From positions 156,001 through 220,000 of the forward strand of contig JADANN010000040.1 of NCBI GenBank assembly GCA_018806985.1: a stretch of DNA of 64,000 nt, given 5' to 3'. Under the pieces are notes generated by a model. That model was not told the origin of the DNA, did no database searches, and saw only the letters and a program-made list of their open reading frames with translations. The position numbers were made by a program, and so were the translations under genes. This stretch comes from Angiostrongylus vasorum. Taxonomy: Eukaryota > Nematoda > Chromadorea > Rhabditida > Metastrongylidae. How positions within the stretch are numbered: the stretch's first letter is position 1; every line of letters starts with the position of its first letter. Shown here piece by piece: positions 10,260-21,668 of this stretch.

Positions 10260-11110
10260 GTTATTGCAATATTTATTTCACGACAGCTAGAACTTCGGCA
10301 GGTTTCGGCTTCTTCAACGCCTGGAAAGGTCAAGGTTTACAACATAGTCAGTTATATACTTCCATAACCTCGGTGGAAAAGCTCGAATCCTAAGTTTTAA
10401 CTACTTTGTAAACGGCTTCTTCAGGCACTCACTGTTTTCTATGCCTTCACTTAAATGGTTTAGATCAACTGTGCAAAGATGACATGGATGGAACATGTGC
10501 CTCTCTCAGGTTAAAAGTGTGTAAAGTAGTTTAGTGGAATACTGCTTGTTGAGCCAACTTACGGTACCGAATTATCACTTAGCTCGCTGTATAATGCTCG
10601 CCTTCGCACGAGTTTGTCACGCAAGACTTTTCGTTGTTCTCACAGATCATCTCATACTTAGGCAGTTGAACCATTTATACCTCACAATAGTAACATAAGA
10701 ATGGTTACATGGCGATAAAAAGCTGTGAAAAATAAAAACACGTGATTACCTTCGCGAGTTATTGAGCTGATTATTAATGCCGGGTTTAAATGAGTGTTGG
10801 TTTGGAAAAGATTGATATTATAACCCAAAAAATCGATCTTCGATAAACCTCTGCATAAATATTCGATATATCGTTTTTCCGTTTCGTCTTTGGGCTTCTG
10901 AAATTTATCCAAAACACCTCTAAAGCCTTGCACGTCGATGTATTTGATTCCTGCGCTAGGATCCGAACATCAACTTCAAAATCATCAACGTCGTGCTTTT
11001 GTACCTATGCGTATCTAGAGGAGTACTTCGGAGGTTTTTAGCTTCCCATCTAGGTGTTCTTTTATGCGAACACAATATGTTCTACGGGTTTGCCTAACTA
11101 ATATTATATT
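10260..11110 (-). mobile_element. Penelope-like element fragment, minus strand
   Basis: Minus-strand translation near 11060-10880 shows VRIKEHLDGKLKTSE and, in a shifted frame, ALEVFWINF-like and PKM-like residues of the GIY-YIG domain. The 3' terminus near 10320-10275 retains a degraded hammerhead-like core (TTGAAGAAGCCG...CCGAAG). Frameshifts and stops make it dead. Confidence 0.6.
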
Positions 11111-11599
11111 TCAAAAGCCGTCTTTCTTTTAACCTCGGCAAGAGTATTCAACATGTCTTTAAAGTGTTGAGCTTAGTAATATTATACGTTATTGGCTACG
11201 AAAGATGGTCCAGCGGAATTGGCAGAGGAAATTGGTGTGCAGTCACAAATCAATAATGCCAGGTCTTATATCCCATCTGTAGGTAAACGGAGCACACAGT
11301 AATTCTAAACATGGCTGAAGATCACTAGGTGTAAACACAATTTCTGCCATCACGAAGCAGAGCTTACAGATATAACGTGCAGGTGGGTGGAGTACACCTA
11401 TGGTTGGCAGGATGGCAATGTGCACAATATGTTGTAAAACCGCTAGATGGCCGTCATTCGAGGATATATTATAGAAGTAATGTGATTTCGTTATATTAAA
11501 TTCAAAAATTAGGAGATCTCTAACAGTAGCCCGATGTAAACTAAAACCACAACGGTGTGGGAAATTCGAGATACATGATGTGTTGATAGACAGGGAAAA

Positions 11600-11665
11600 A
11601 ACTCGGAACGTCAATTCGGATTCGAACTCGCGATTACTTCCACTGGGAGCGACGCTGGGAGATTT
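11600..11665 (-). repeat. SINE3 head (tRNA-like B box)
   Basis: The minus strand reads GCGAGTTCGAATCCGAATTG, containing a consensus B box (GTTCGAATCC), then GACGTTCCGAGTTTTTTCC. The same tail motif follows a tRNA-like head at 30060-29965 (minus). Confidence 0.5.
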
Positions 11666-12208
11666 CTTCTACCACGTAGAAGAGTTGCAAATCTCCAAAA
11701 ACATTGGAGGTGCGGAAAACAACGTAGAGAATGCATAGGATAAGAGAAACGTGGAAATTTTATAAAAATGTAAGGAAGAAGAAAATTGTCTACTGGAACT
11801 CGCAATAAAACGGAAGGGGCCATCAAACTAGGAACCGCTGTAGCCGGTTTGCCGTTCGTAGGTTTTGAATAGGGCCACCTATTAGGCGTATTTCTGCGCG
11901 CCGAACACGAGAAATTGGGTATCGACGAGAATGTCTTAAGAAACATTTTAAAGTTGTGCTTGTCAATAAAGGCCTTGTTAAACGGAACTCTTATACTTGT
12001 ATCGTTTGTAAGATATGTGGCAGTTCGGCGTTTCATTAGTTGACAGAATAAATGCTGAAGTAGAGCATGCAGATGCTAGCTAACTGATTACTTGTTGATG
12101 AGTATCTGCTGAACACTCGCAGGTGGATCTATTCAGCCGACTGATTGAAACAATTGTAATGTATAGGTGTCACCCAATAACGATTGTGGTACTGTGAGCA
12201 AGAGTCAG

Positions 12209-12252
12209 GGAGAGAGAAATTGCATTGATAAGGTGCAACAATTTCTCTCTCC
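12209..12252. other. Perfect 14-bp hairpin
   Basis: GGAGAGAGAAATTG (12209-12222) pairs perfectly with CAATTTCTCTCTCC (12239-12252) around a 16-nt loop. It could be a chance purine/pyrimidine palindrome or a remnant of an inverted-repeat element. Confidence 0.6.
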
Positions 12253-12994
12253 GTCTTTCTCTGAGAACTAGGCAACAGTCGCCAAATGAACCTGCGACAT
12301 TGGGTTCTGGATAGAAGTGTTGAAGACTCATATTCTCCTTTGAACGAAGTAATAAACCATGATAGGCTGTTCGCTCATGTCTTTATGTGCTTGCTCTCTG
12401 TGTTCCGCCCTATGCAGATATTTTTATCGGTAGATTTACAACTTGTTTGGGAAACTTGGGAATAAAACCTTTATGTCAAAAATGCTGACGCGGTGGTAAC
12501 GATGTGATTATAACAAGAACGTTGTTGCGAAATTTTATATTATCATAATCAGAGTAGAGAATGCACAGCAACGGGAAACACTAGCAGTGGCAAAGCATCT
12601 TTCACAGCACTGCTTAAGTGATGTGAAGAATAAACGGTGATATTACAAACACTTAACTATTGAAGATATGGTCGGGCAGAAGCGTAGCAGGCTACTGGTA
12701 TGCAACCACGAACCAATTCCAGGCCTTATATACGGTTTGCGATGGACGAAACATGCAGCGTATTTGAGAGTTCCCGTTTACTTCAAGCCAACCAAACTTA
12801 TTCATCTTGGGTGAACATACGCGAAGCGCCCTTGAATAAGGCGGTAAACCGCTGGGAGGGCATATGAATGATAATTAGACAGCGATATAGACTCGTTCAT
12901 TGTCTGTCATATGAATGTTCAAAACCAATACATCTTCGATTGAAGCAAGTTCCTGGTAGTTGAAAAAGTACAACTTTCAAGGTGGAAGGCAGGA

Positions 12995-13195
12995 GTGTGT
13001 GTGGAGCAGCGGTTATAGGCATCCTGCAATACACATGAGTTTGATCACGCTCCCCAGGCTCACCAAGCCTTCCACCCTTCCAGGGACCGCATATTGGTAA
13101 CTCTGACGATATTTAATGGAGTGGAATGCATGGCACATCACTCAGTAATTGATCAACGCCAAGAGCTTTGTCTTTTTATCCTTCTAAGGTTGAAG
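12995..13195 (+). repeat. SINE2 copy
   Basis: Plus-orientation: tRNA-like head GTGGAGCAGCGGTTATAGGC, then CACCAAGCCTTCCACCCTTCC, GGAATGCATGGCACATC and GATCAACGCCAAGAGCTTTG. Confidence 0.7.
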
Positions 13196-13264
13196 TTGTC
13201 TTGAAACAGCAAACAAATGACGAGACGAAAACTTAATAAGATTTGAGCAGCATAAAACCTCTTA

Positions 13265-13720
13265 GTTTATTGACAACCCTATGAAAGGTCATTGTAAATC
13301 ATATATTCCTGAGAACTTCGATGAATCGGGTCTGCTGTCCACAACAGTTGATTATCCCATAAGAGTCTTCATAGTATTCGCATCAAGTCGAATCGTGTAG
13401 AACGGAGAACTTCAGAAACGAAGAAGGATCACCAGTCTTTTCTTTTTTTTACAAGGTGATTCTTTCCGCTGAAATGAACCCACCTCGATCAATTGCTGTT
13501 TGCAATAAATATGTCGATTGGCTTCAAAATTGCCAGTTTCAATGGTGACATTAGTGAGTTATGGTTAGGATAGACGCATTCCTAGAGCATCGCTTTCTGC
13601 TACTTTTGTAAATTCGCAAAAGGATTCCATTTTTTGTAGTGGTGACCTGAAATGAGTCCAACACTATTGCCTCAAAATTCCAGAAGCAACCGCTGAGATA
13701 GTGTTCTACATGTTAATCAG
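13265..13720. repeat. Diverged duplicate of 1520-2030
   Basis: Collinear with 1520-2030 in several blocks. No open frame is shared between the copies. Confidence 0.5.
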
Positions 13721-14289
13721 GAGACAAGACATCAGGCTGTCAAGTCACACTGTAACCAATGGATAACACCATCCATTTCATAAGTGACAGCTGTCATTCA
13801 ACGGATAGTGGAAGAAATACTTTTTGCTGGTTTTTTTGACAATAGATAACAAATTTTCGAGATATTCGCTATAACTATTCAAACTAAACAATAGTTGATT
13901 ATCAGTCAAATTACCAGCCAATAGATTCGTTCGAGAAGACGGTTTTTAGTATAAAATAGAGCTTTCCCTTATCAAACTCTCAGCCTTCCTCTCCCCCGCC
14001 ACCTCTCCCATAAAAACTCTTGGGTTGAAAAAGCTATTGCTGGAGTGCCAAAATAAACCATCTAGAAGAGACCTATACAGAGGTCATGTAGACCAGACGG
14101 GGCGCCGCTTATGAACATATGTCCGAAGTGGAGAATTCAACTTGACCATTTATCTGCTTGAAAAGTCTAGAAATCTCACAGACCGAAGATACGCACTAAA
14201 TGTAAAGATGTCAGAATGTCATCGAACAAGTTGTCTTACACACCACAGATTACTAGCCTTTGAAAATAAGTATATGGCAGGCATCCGTT

Positions 14290-15551
14290 GCTTAAGGGAG
14301 TGAGTAACCAATCGTTCCTCATAAACATCGTTTTTGTGAGATTTAGTAGAAGACCAAGAATTCCGCAAGCCTTATCAAATCGGCAAGCATTCGTTCCGCT
14401 CGGCTAATGTCTGGTGTTACAAGGATGATAACACCAGCAAAGCGAAGACGGTGTAATTGCCGACCATCGATTTTTCACTCTCATATTGTCCCATTGCAAT
14501 GTTCGCATGACGTTCGCGAGGGTGGCGGTAATAATTTTGGCGAGATGGTATTGCCTTGCCTAACTCCTCTTTTGACGTCAATGATAATATCGTCGTAGAA
14601 TGGTGATACCTTGGTTGAGAAATTTTTGTACAGCTCACGAAGAATCTTTATGTACTGAGTAGGAACCCCCTGAGTGTGAAGGGCTTTTATGATAGCTTCA
14701 TGTCAAATAAGACAGAAGTTTTCCTTAATCGATGAAATTGGAAGGGAGGGTTTCTTGTACTTTCGTACTATTTCAGTCTCTTTGAGTCCACTTGTCGTGT
14801 GGGTGTTTTCCATCACATTGAAATTCAAAAATTCCTGAATCCCTACTTGCTGGTATGGCTGTTAATCATCAGGTGTCCGATCTATTCTGTACAGGAAGAC
14901 TTGAGTGAAGATTTAATAGACGTCAGATGAGATGCAGAATGGACGATAGTTGCGGTCACACTACTTAAACAATAACGCAGTATTGCTGGTCTTCCAGTTA
15001 ATGGGGACTTGTATTCTGACAGGCAGCGTGTGAAAAGCAGCGCCAATGTGTTTATGACTGGCGGAATGTCCCTCAGGTGTTCTGATCTTATCCTGTCCGG
15101 ACATAGTGCTGTTCGATTTTTCACCGACGAAATAGCATGTCGCATTTCAGGAGGCTGAACCGGTGGCACGACGTATCCATCCTCGTGAGAGAAGGAAGAC
15201 TTGGCTATCGAAGAGATCTGAGTAGTATTCGTGAATGATTTTCTCCATTTCGCTTCTGGACGCCGTAACTGTTCCGTCTGGGCGTCGGAGTGCAATAATC
15301 TTGGTCTTGTAATTGGCGAAGCTTTGGTCGGCTTTGCGAATGCTTTTCCCTGCTTCTGCAGCTTCGACCATTACTGCTACTGTTTTCTCTTTAAGATTTT
15401 CTTTTATCACCTGTCTGCATTGTTTTGCAAGTTCGGACGTGAATTGGCTGCTGCCTGCAGCTTCTGCGATTCAAAGCTGGCGTATCAGCTCGGGTGTATC
15501 TGAAGACAGCTGTCTCTTGGTTGCTTTTGAATACATAGTTTTCACAGCGCT
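14290..15551 (-). mobile_element. RTE-type LINE, middle part (split element)
   Basis: Minus-strand RTE ORF2 sequence in broken frames: SKATKR near 15525, then VMVEAAEAGKSIRKADQSFA (15370-15300), ALRRPDGTVTASRSEMEKII, the VPPVQPPEMRHAISSVKNRT stretch (15170-15120) and reverse-transcriptase segments down to the region after the FADD motif near 14400. Homology stops near 14290, so the 3' part of this copy has been lost. Together with 16419-17240 this is one element, interrupted by the plus-strand RTE at 15552-16418. Confidence 0.82.
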
Positions 15552-16418
15552 AAGGTGATAATCGATGGTCGGCAATTACAAAATCTTTGCTTTGCTGATG
15601 ATATCGTTCTTATAACACGGAACATTATTAGCCAAGCGGAACGAATACTTGTCGACTTTGATAAAGCCTGTGGAAGGATTAGTCTTCGACTGAATCTCGG
15701 AAAAACCATGTTCATGAGGAACGGATTGGTTTCGCATGCCCCATTCACACTCAACGGAATGAATATCTCCGAATGCTCCAGTTATATCTATCTAGGTCGG
15801 GAAATCAATATGATGAACGACTTAGCTCCGGAGTTGAGCAGAAGGAAACGAAAGTTTTCAAGAGCATCGAGGATGTAGTGAAGAGAACAAAGAACACCCG
15901 ATTCCATGCAGACCTTTTCGACTGCGCGGTACTTCCTGCCTTAATTATGCATAGAAACCTAGTCGCTACATAAGCAGGATGAAAGATCACTCAGCATTAT
16001 TGAAGGTGCAGTTGAAAAGAGGATGCTAGGGGTATCCTGTGTCACGCAAGTAAAGGAAGGGATCCGAAGCTACGACCTGCGTCAATGATCAAAGATCAAG
16101 AATGTCGTTTTGTGCGCAAAAGAGTCGAAGATAAGGAGTGCCGAACACGTAATGCGTGTGAACGACAAGCGAAGGGCAAGAGCCTTTAGTGACTGGATTC
16201 CTCGGGATGTCAAACGAACTGCAGGAAGACACCGACCCAATCGTCAGAGATTTTTGCGAAGAGCGCAGAAAGAAGATATGATGCTCAACAAGTTCCTAGA
16301 AAGAGCAGAACCCACTGGATTGCTCTCGCACGCGGCAGAGAAAAAGGAGGATTTACTGGCTCTTGCACGGGTCGTTCGACGACGAACAGGAGTACAGGTG
16401 GTACAGATAATAAAGTGA
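15552..16418 (+). mobile_element. RTE-type LINE, 5'-truncated copy nested in another RTE
   Basis: The plus-strand ORF2 C-terminal part begins at IDGRQLQNLCFADDIVLITR (RT motif C FADD intact), then runs through LDFDKACGRISLRLNL-like and YLGREINMMNDLAPELSRRK residues to the maturase-like end (WIPRDVKR). It ends near CAGATAATAAAG. Frameshifts near 15830 and 16000 and internal stops inactivate it. It sits inside a minus-strand RTE whose two halves flank it, and the target CGCTAA / CGTGAAAATG matches the intact sequence of the copy at 36185 when joined. Confidence 0.85.
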
Positions 16419-17240
16419 ACGTGAAAATGTTGAGCAACGTGGTCGCATTCCTTATCGAGTTACCCGTAACTGCATTTTTCCAAGAGGCCACCAATGATTT
16501 AAATAAATCCCAGTTCATAGCGGTTATGAGACTTCGGTTTTTGAAGTTAGTGCCTTATCTCCTTCTTGCGAGAAGTGAAACCTTGTACAAAGGATTCGAT
16601 GGTCTGATGCTGTGTAGAATTTTGGGAAAACAGCGATATCGGTTAGGCAAAGCCTTCGATTTACTATGGAGCGGTCTATTTCGATATGTTGCTCACCATT
16701 GGGAGCCTCACACTAGCCGTGTAAAGGGTGAGGCTTCTGGAGCTGTGAGTTACCGTGAACGGTTTTATTCGCTGTGATAAACTCATGCAGCCACTTATCC
16801 TGCCCTTTCCATTCTAATCCATAGGTCTAATCCACAGGTGACGTCTTTCAGTTCTTCTCTGTCCAAAATTAGTGTTAAAATCTTCCCATGATGACCTTAA
16901 AGAATGTATGGTATTCCGTGTAGATATTCTCCTCGAGAACGTAAAAGTAGAACGCACCGGCCTAGTCTTCGTCATAGCTTGATTTCGGTGCGTAGAGGAC
17001 TAAAATTCTCTAAACCGGTGTTGATCCACATCCCTTCAACCGTGAACATCTGATTCGGTTTGTTAGCTCCCCGAATGAACCGATGTTCATGGACAAACTC
17101 GTGTTGACGAGAATGCCGACGCCGCCGACTCCCCTACTGTCGCATATTCCGAGGAACAGTTCTTCTCCGGTATTACAGGCCACTTTAAATGTGGTGTCGT
17201 GTCCTTTCAGCCATCCAATGACGTCATTTGCATTCCGTTA
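16419..17240 (-). mobile_element. RTE-type LINE, endonuclease part (split element)
   Basis: The minus strand from 17240 carries the apurinic-type endonuclease domain in broken frames: GVGVGILVNTSLSMNIGSF-like residues near 17120, KFYTASDHRI-like (the SDH motif) near 16590, and MNWDLFKSLVASWKNAV at 16518-16470. It continues across the nested insertion at 15551. 5'-truncated near 17240. The plus-strand ORF at 16415-16777 is a shadow. Confidence 0.8.
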
Positions 17241-17921
17241 ATGATTGCAAAACGTTAATGATTAGCTTCTCTATGGAGAAAGAGGATGCATGTGAAAGTG
17301 TATTAAAGGTAGATGCGGGCGGCCTCCTTAGTCCTTTGAGATTAGGCAGCTTAGAATGGTTCTGAGATTCCAACACTCCCTACACGCTGCATTGCGAATA
17401 ACTGGCATGAGATGCCTCTATGAGCGAGGCCCGTGTGATTGAGATCACTCGAAAACACTTCAGATAAGGGAATTAAATGCATGAATGAAATCGAAATTGA
17501 AATAATCTCACATGGAAACTATCCCGAAAACTTTCGAACAAATCCAAGGCAAGTTTATATGCATGCTTAATTTTTTTCTTCGTCTTCCCAATTTTGTGAT
17601 TCATATATAATAGGCTATAAATGTCGCGTGACCTGCTGAGATATTGCCCTGTTAATTAGAGAACAACTATAACACGGCTCCAGAACAAAACCATTTGCCT
17701 GTTCTTTTGCAGCGTAGGCTTTATTGGAACTGGTTTGTAAATGTAAATGAACAAGGAAAAATGAAGGAAATAAGCGCACACAGTGCTTGTGTCCTACGCA
17801 AATTATCTGTCGACGATTAGCACCGACGAAGAAAAACCTGAAAGTGAAACGATTCCTCTTTGATGTTGACGCATATTACTGAACCACGACACTTGTCTTT
17901 CGTTGAAGGGCTTATCATTAC
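17241..17921. other. No gene recognised
   Basis: Contains a short direct repeat (CGTTAATGATTGCAAAACGTTAATGATTAG near 17243-17270) next to the RTE 5' end. Nothing else was identified. Confidence 0.4.
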
Positions 17922-18518
17922 CTGGAATAGAAGTGCTTGTTGAGTTTTTGCATTAACTTCTGATAATTCAATGGAGATTATTCATGATAAGCAGTTTCGT
18001 TGTGTTGTCGTGCTACGCGCTTTTCTTATTCTACCTTCACGTGTGGGCCCAGTGCATCCTTAATTTCAGGACTTGAGCTACGAAATATGGTTTTCGCGTT
18101 AAATCAAAACTTGCACAAAGCTCATTTTTCACCGAAGTTGTGCGCGAGTATCAAAGAGTGCGGTACTTCCTTTACACCTCGTTAATAAGAATTTTATCCT
18201 TTTCAACGTGATACTGAGGTTCACGACATTAACTGTGCCATCTGGGATGTAGTTGTAGGAATTCGCTTCCAACGATGTATTGTGTGAAAGTAATAAGAAC
18301 CAGCATATCCCCTTTACAACGAACTTACATCCTGTGGGAAGAAAGATAGCATAGTTTCTCTTGAGTCATTCCCAATCAGCAGCTTATCATTGACGTTTGT
18401 GCGCAATAGTTTTCTTAAGACACAAGGTGGTACCAGCTTGCGAGAGTTCTGAGCTGTCCAGCTTTAGTAAAACTTTTCTCTCTCAATTCTCTTGTCTCTT
18501 TTGTCGCCTACTAGATAG

Positions 18519-18788
18519 CTAACGATGATTCCTCACAATATTTGGTCTACTGAGTTTCTCGAAGAAGTCGAGCTCCTTTTCTGGATAGTTGAAGCTGTTG
18601 AACGCTGAATAATAGATGTGCAGGGATACAGCTTTAAAATCTGATAGGATAGTGAACTTTTCAAGAAGCGAAAAAAGTGAATAGACAACCACAGCTGCTG
18701 ATAGCAACCACATAGCCGGTATCACAGATGCGAAATCCTTGCGACTTCTTGGCATAAGCATTGAGTTAATTAAGTACAGTTCGGTCAT
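18519..18788 (-). CDS. Unknown ORF kept in both duplicates (possible exon)
   Basis: Partner of 3575-3838. It is 89 codons, opens with the same 20 residues and hydrophobic stretch, and continues with SVSLHIYYSAFNSFN-like residues that copy A reads in another frame. The longer, less interrupted frame here suggests copy B is closer to the ancestral reading, if it is coding at all. No family recognised. Confidence 0.3.
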   Translation of the reverse strand: MTELYLINSMLMPRSRKDFASVIPAMWLLSAAVVVYSLFSLLEKFTILSDFKAVSLHIYYSAFNSFNYPEKELDFFEKLSRPNIVRNHR

Positions 18789-18860
18789 TGTTAAAACGCT
18801 CAGCAGTTTTTAAAAATTAGTCGTATTTATGAAGCTGTAATGAGCGTCTGAAGACTCCGT

Positions 18861-18868
18861 TATATAAA
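18861..18868 (+). promoter_or_regulatory. TATA box of secreted-peptide gene copy B
   Basis: TATATAAA, 38-39 nt upstream of the ATG at 18907, identical to copy A. Confidence 0.5.
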
Positions 18869-18906
18869 TCCCGTATTTGAAAACTATTCAGCTGACGAAA
18901 CAGACA

Positions 18907-19236
18907 ATGCAACCACGCCTGTTGATCCTTCTGTGTTTCACCTCAGGTCAGTCTCCCCATCGTTTTCTTACGCCCACCTAAATTTCATAGAGTCCTATAT
19001 TATCTGCTGGATGAAGTCTCGTTTTCAGTTTTCCTTCAAGCGTTTAACACCGTCGAATCCGGTGAGTTCTATAGTAATAGTAATAAGGGTTGAAACGGAA
19101 TATTTCATGTAATTCAGCTATCGCCATGGATGGTCCTCGTCGAATACCAACTACGAAAGGTGTGCTGGAGCATTTTTCTGGTTTACGCAAAAAAATGTCT
19201 AAGGACATAAATGAAACAACAGTAGGAATAATATAA
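18907..19236 (+). pseudogene. Small secreted peptide, copy B, frameshifted at exon 1 end
   Basis: Exons 18907-18946, 18991-19061 and 19118-19236 correspond to 3957-4331. Exon 1 is 40 nt instead of 41: ACCTCAG|GTCAGT here against ACCTCCAG|GTCAGT in copy A. It therefore ends in phase 1 while exon 2 still needs phase 2. Intron 2 is also shorter (56 versus 100 nt). Exon 2 carries substitutions (P to L, D to Y). Either this copy is a pseudogene or it uses an alternative splice site that I could not find. Exon 3 is open, with one substitution near its end. Confidence 0.6.
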
Positions 19237-19249
19237 TCACAATAATCAT

Positions 19250-19616
19250 AATACGATGATGCTGAGATTTATGCAAAACTCCGGTCCGCAGGTGTACACC
19301 TTAGAGGGTCTAACGCATTCACCACTACGACATGGGATAGACCATAAATTACAGTGATTTATACTATAACTTTAGCCTAATTCTGCCCAATGCCGATTTC
19401 TACCCCCGACATTATTCGCGTTGATGGGTGATCGGTGATTGCACATATAACAGATGGCTGTGAGAAAGCCGAAACGAAAGACCCGCATAGTGCACTGGTG
19501 AACGCGTCACACTGTGGCAAATTCGATCTCCAACGCAGACACTTCTGGTTTGGAGTTTTCCAAATACCTCAGCATCACTGTGGTTATATTTCACAGCATA
19601 CTTTGCCATGAAAAAA
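19250..19616. repeat. SINE1 inverted pair, copy B
   Basis: Minus fragment (about 19250-19350) followed by a plus-orientation copy (about 19351-19616), the duplicate of 4332-4710. Confidence 0.7.
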
Positions 19617-20334
19617 GAATAGGCAGCAAATAAAAAGTGCTTACAGTATCAACAACGCCAACTGAAACAACAGAAGGCCCCAGTACCGCTACACCAGAGC
19701 CAGGTACGCTTGGGTTTTTTGTTTCCCGCAATAATGAAAAAATGACACAATAGTGTTTTATAGTCGATGTTAGTAGAAATATCAGGCAGAAAAAAGAATA
19801 GACAGCAGATAAAAAGTGCTTACAGTATCAACAACGCCAACTGAAACAACAGAAGGCCCCAGTACCGCTACACCAGAGCCAGGTACGCTTGGGTTTTTTG
19901 TTTCCCGCAATGATGAAAAAATGACACAATAGTGTTTTATAGTCGATGTTAGTAGAAATATCAGGCAGAAAAAAGAATAGACAGCAGATAAAAAGTGCTT
20001 ACAGTAACAACAACGCCAACTGGAACGACGGAAGGCCCCAGTACCGCTGCACCAGAGCCAGGTACGCTTGAGTTCTTTGTTTCCCGGCAATAATGAAGAA
20101 ATGGCACAATAGTGTTTTATAGTCAATGTTAGTACAAATATCAGGCAGAAAAAAAAGAATAGACAGCAGATAAAAAGTGCTTACAGTAGCAACAACGCCA
20201 ACTGGAACGACGGAAGGCCCCAGTACCGCTGCACCAGAGCCAGGTACGCTTGAGTTCTTTGTTTCCGGCAATAATTAAGAAATGGCACAATAGTGTTTTA
20301 TAGCCGATGTTAGTAGAAATATGTTTATGTTTCA
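19617..20334. repeat. 180-bp tandem repeat, four units
   Basis: Units begin at 19617, 19796, 19975 and 20157 (spacings 179, 179, 182). Units 1-2 share the GGGTTTTTTGTTTCC variant and units 3-4 the GAGTTCTTTGTTTCC variant, so amplification was partly by duplicating neighbouring units. Confidence 0.88.
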
Positions 20335-21284
20335 GCAAGTACTTTTAACTGAGCGTAGGCAGCAATTCTGCTTTACTTTTTACATTGCTAAATCTCGTAT
20401 TTGCCATTCATGACTAAATGTTTAGGTCATCGCAAGATATGGGTTGGCGGATTTTCAGGTGTTTTCCGTCTACCAGGGCTATTTTCATAATAATCTTCTA
20501 CCTAAATAAAGGTTGAATCCACTGTGATTCTTTATCCCCAAATCTTTTACTCACATGCAAAGTTTTCAAGGAAGATACTTTAAGAATTTGCCAAGAACGT
20601 CACCTGGCTTTTCAAAGTGGGGAGAAAACGTACGTTGCTTAAAAATTATTTTCTGTTAGTTGTTAGAAGAAACATTTGGACTTAGTGATGGTCCACTGAA
20701 CTTCCACAACCATTGATAGGGTAGGATGTGAGGGCAGAACAAAGCAGAAATAGCTGCACAAAAGATTATTCAAAGAGTGCTATGAACACTAATTCAGTAT
20801 ATTGAGAACTTGGCCTCTGCAAAAACACAATTTCATGGCAACGGGAAGAAGCTGAGCACATTATGGAAGTTCGGAGTGCGTATCTTCCGTTTTTGTAGCC
20901 TTACAATAACATAAGGAGTAGTTTTAAACAACGAAGACTTTTCTTCCACCTATTTTAGGAATCAGTGAATGCATTAGATTTGTCTCATGACGCTAGTTTT
21001 TCTTGGCCAATGAACATAAGTGTCACTGCGATAGGAGGAATGTATTTGAACTACGTCATATAACAATGAAATCGTTTTCGAAAACAGTTTGCTAAGTTTG
21101 GAATTCCATTTCACCATAAGGAACTCTTTTAAAGAGTAAGTTAGATATCCCAGAAAACATCGTTGTTCCTCAAAAGACAAAGCCTCAATCCTATGAACTT
21201 ACCACTAATCCACAGGTTCCAGCTTTCGGATGTCGTGAACAGCTGGGAATATCTTGTAATTCCTAAATAAAGAGATAACGTAAT

Positions 21285-21465
21285 GCATATCTGGCCTGTA
21301 GAATGACATGCGGTGCCCTTCTGCATATCTGGCCCATAGAATGACATGCGGTGGCCGGCCGATGTGTCACGTCAGTGCTGCTACGCTCCCAAACGTTCTG
21401 GTACCAATTTTCCGATCTCAGATAGAAAGAAGGCTTGCTGAGTTCGAAAGAGCAGGATCGAAAGC
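21285..21465 (-). repeat. SINE2 fragment with internal duplication, copy B
   Basis: Duplicate of 7255-7440, including the tandem CATATCTGGC segment. Confidence 0.7.
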
Positions 21466-21639
21466 ATTTACTTGTTAATTAGGTGAGGTATAGTTCGTGG
21501 AATCAGTTAATGAAGCAGACACGTCTTGTAGCAAGTCCCACGACCGGCATCCTATTAACCTCGGTATTGATCAAATTGTTCTCGATACTCTTGTTGAACA
21601 AACGCGAGGTGTGACTTTATTCCTTATTAGGTTAAATCT

Positions 21640-21668
21640 GACGTTTCGGCGGATTTCGCCTTCTTCAG
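21640..21668 (-). ncRNA. Hammerhead-like core in inverted Penelope terminus
   Basis: Same as 7613-7641: CTGAAGA, GGCG / CGCC, GAAA, CGTC on the minus strand. Confidence 0.45.

Larger units (their letters stand above)
11170..12990. other. No gene recognised; shared tRNA-like segments
   Basis: Blocks at about 11205-11275 and 12665-12735 resemble each other (GGTCcagcg...GTGTGCA, CCAGGYCTTATAT) and may be heads of a diverged tRNA-related repeat. Minus-strand ORFs at 11243-11614 and 11611-12036 have no recognised domain and overlap a SINE3 head. Confidence 0.35.

Noticed and set aside
11611..12036. 141-codon minus-strand ORF
   Set aside because: It starts in unique sequence and ends in a SINE3 head; no recognised domain or signal peptide, and no second copy to test conservation.
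15231..15558. Plus-strand ORFs of 81-90 codons
   Set aside because: They are antisense shadows of the minus-strand RTE.
14290..16418. 5' inversion by twin priming of a single RTE copy
   Set aside because: The inverted segment alone fits twin priming, but the minus-strand element continues with its endonuclease domain on the other side (16419-17240), so insertion of a second RTE into the first explains everything.
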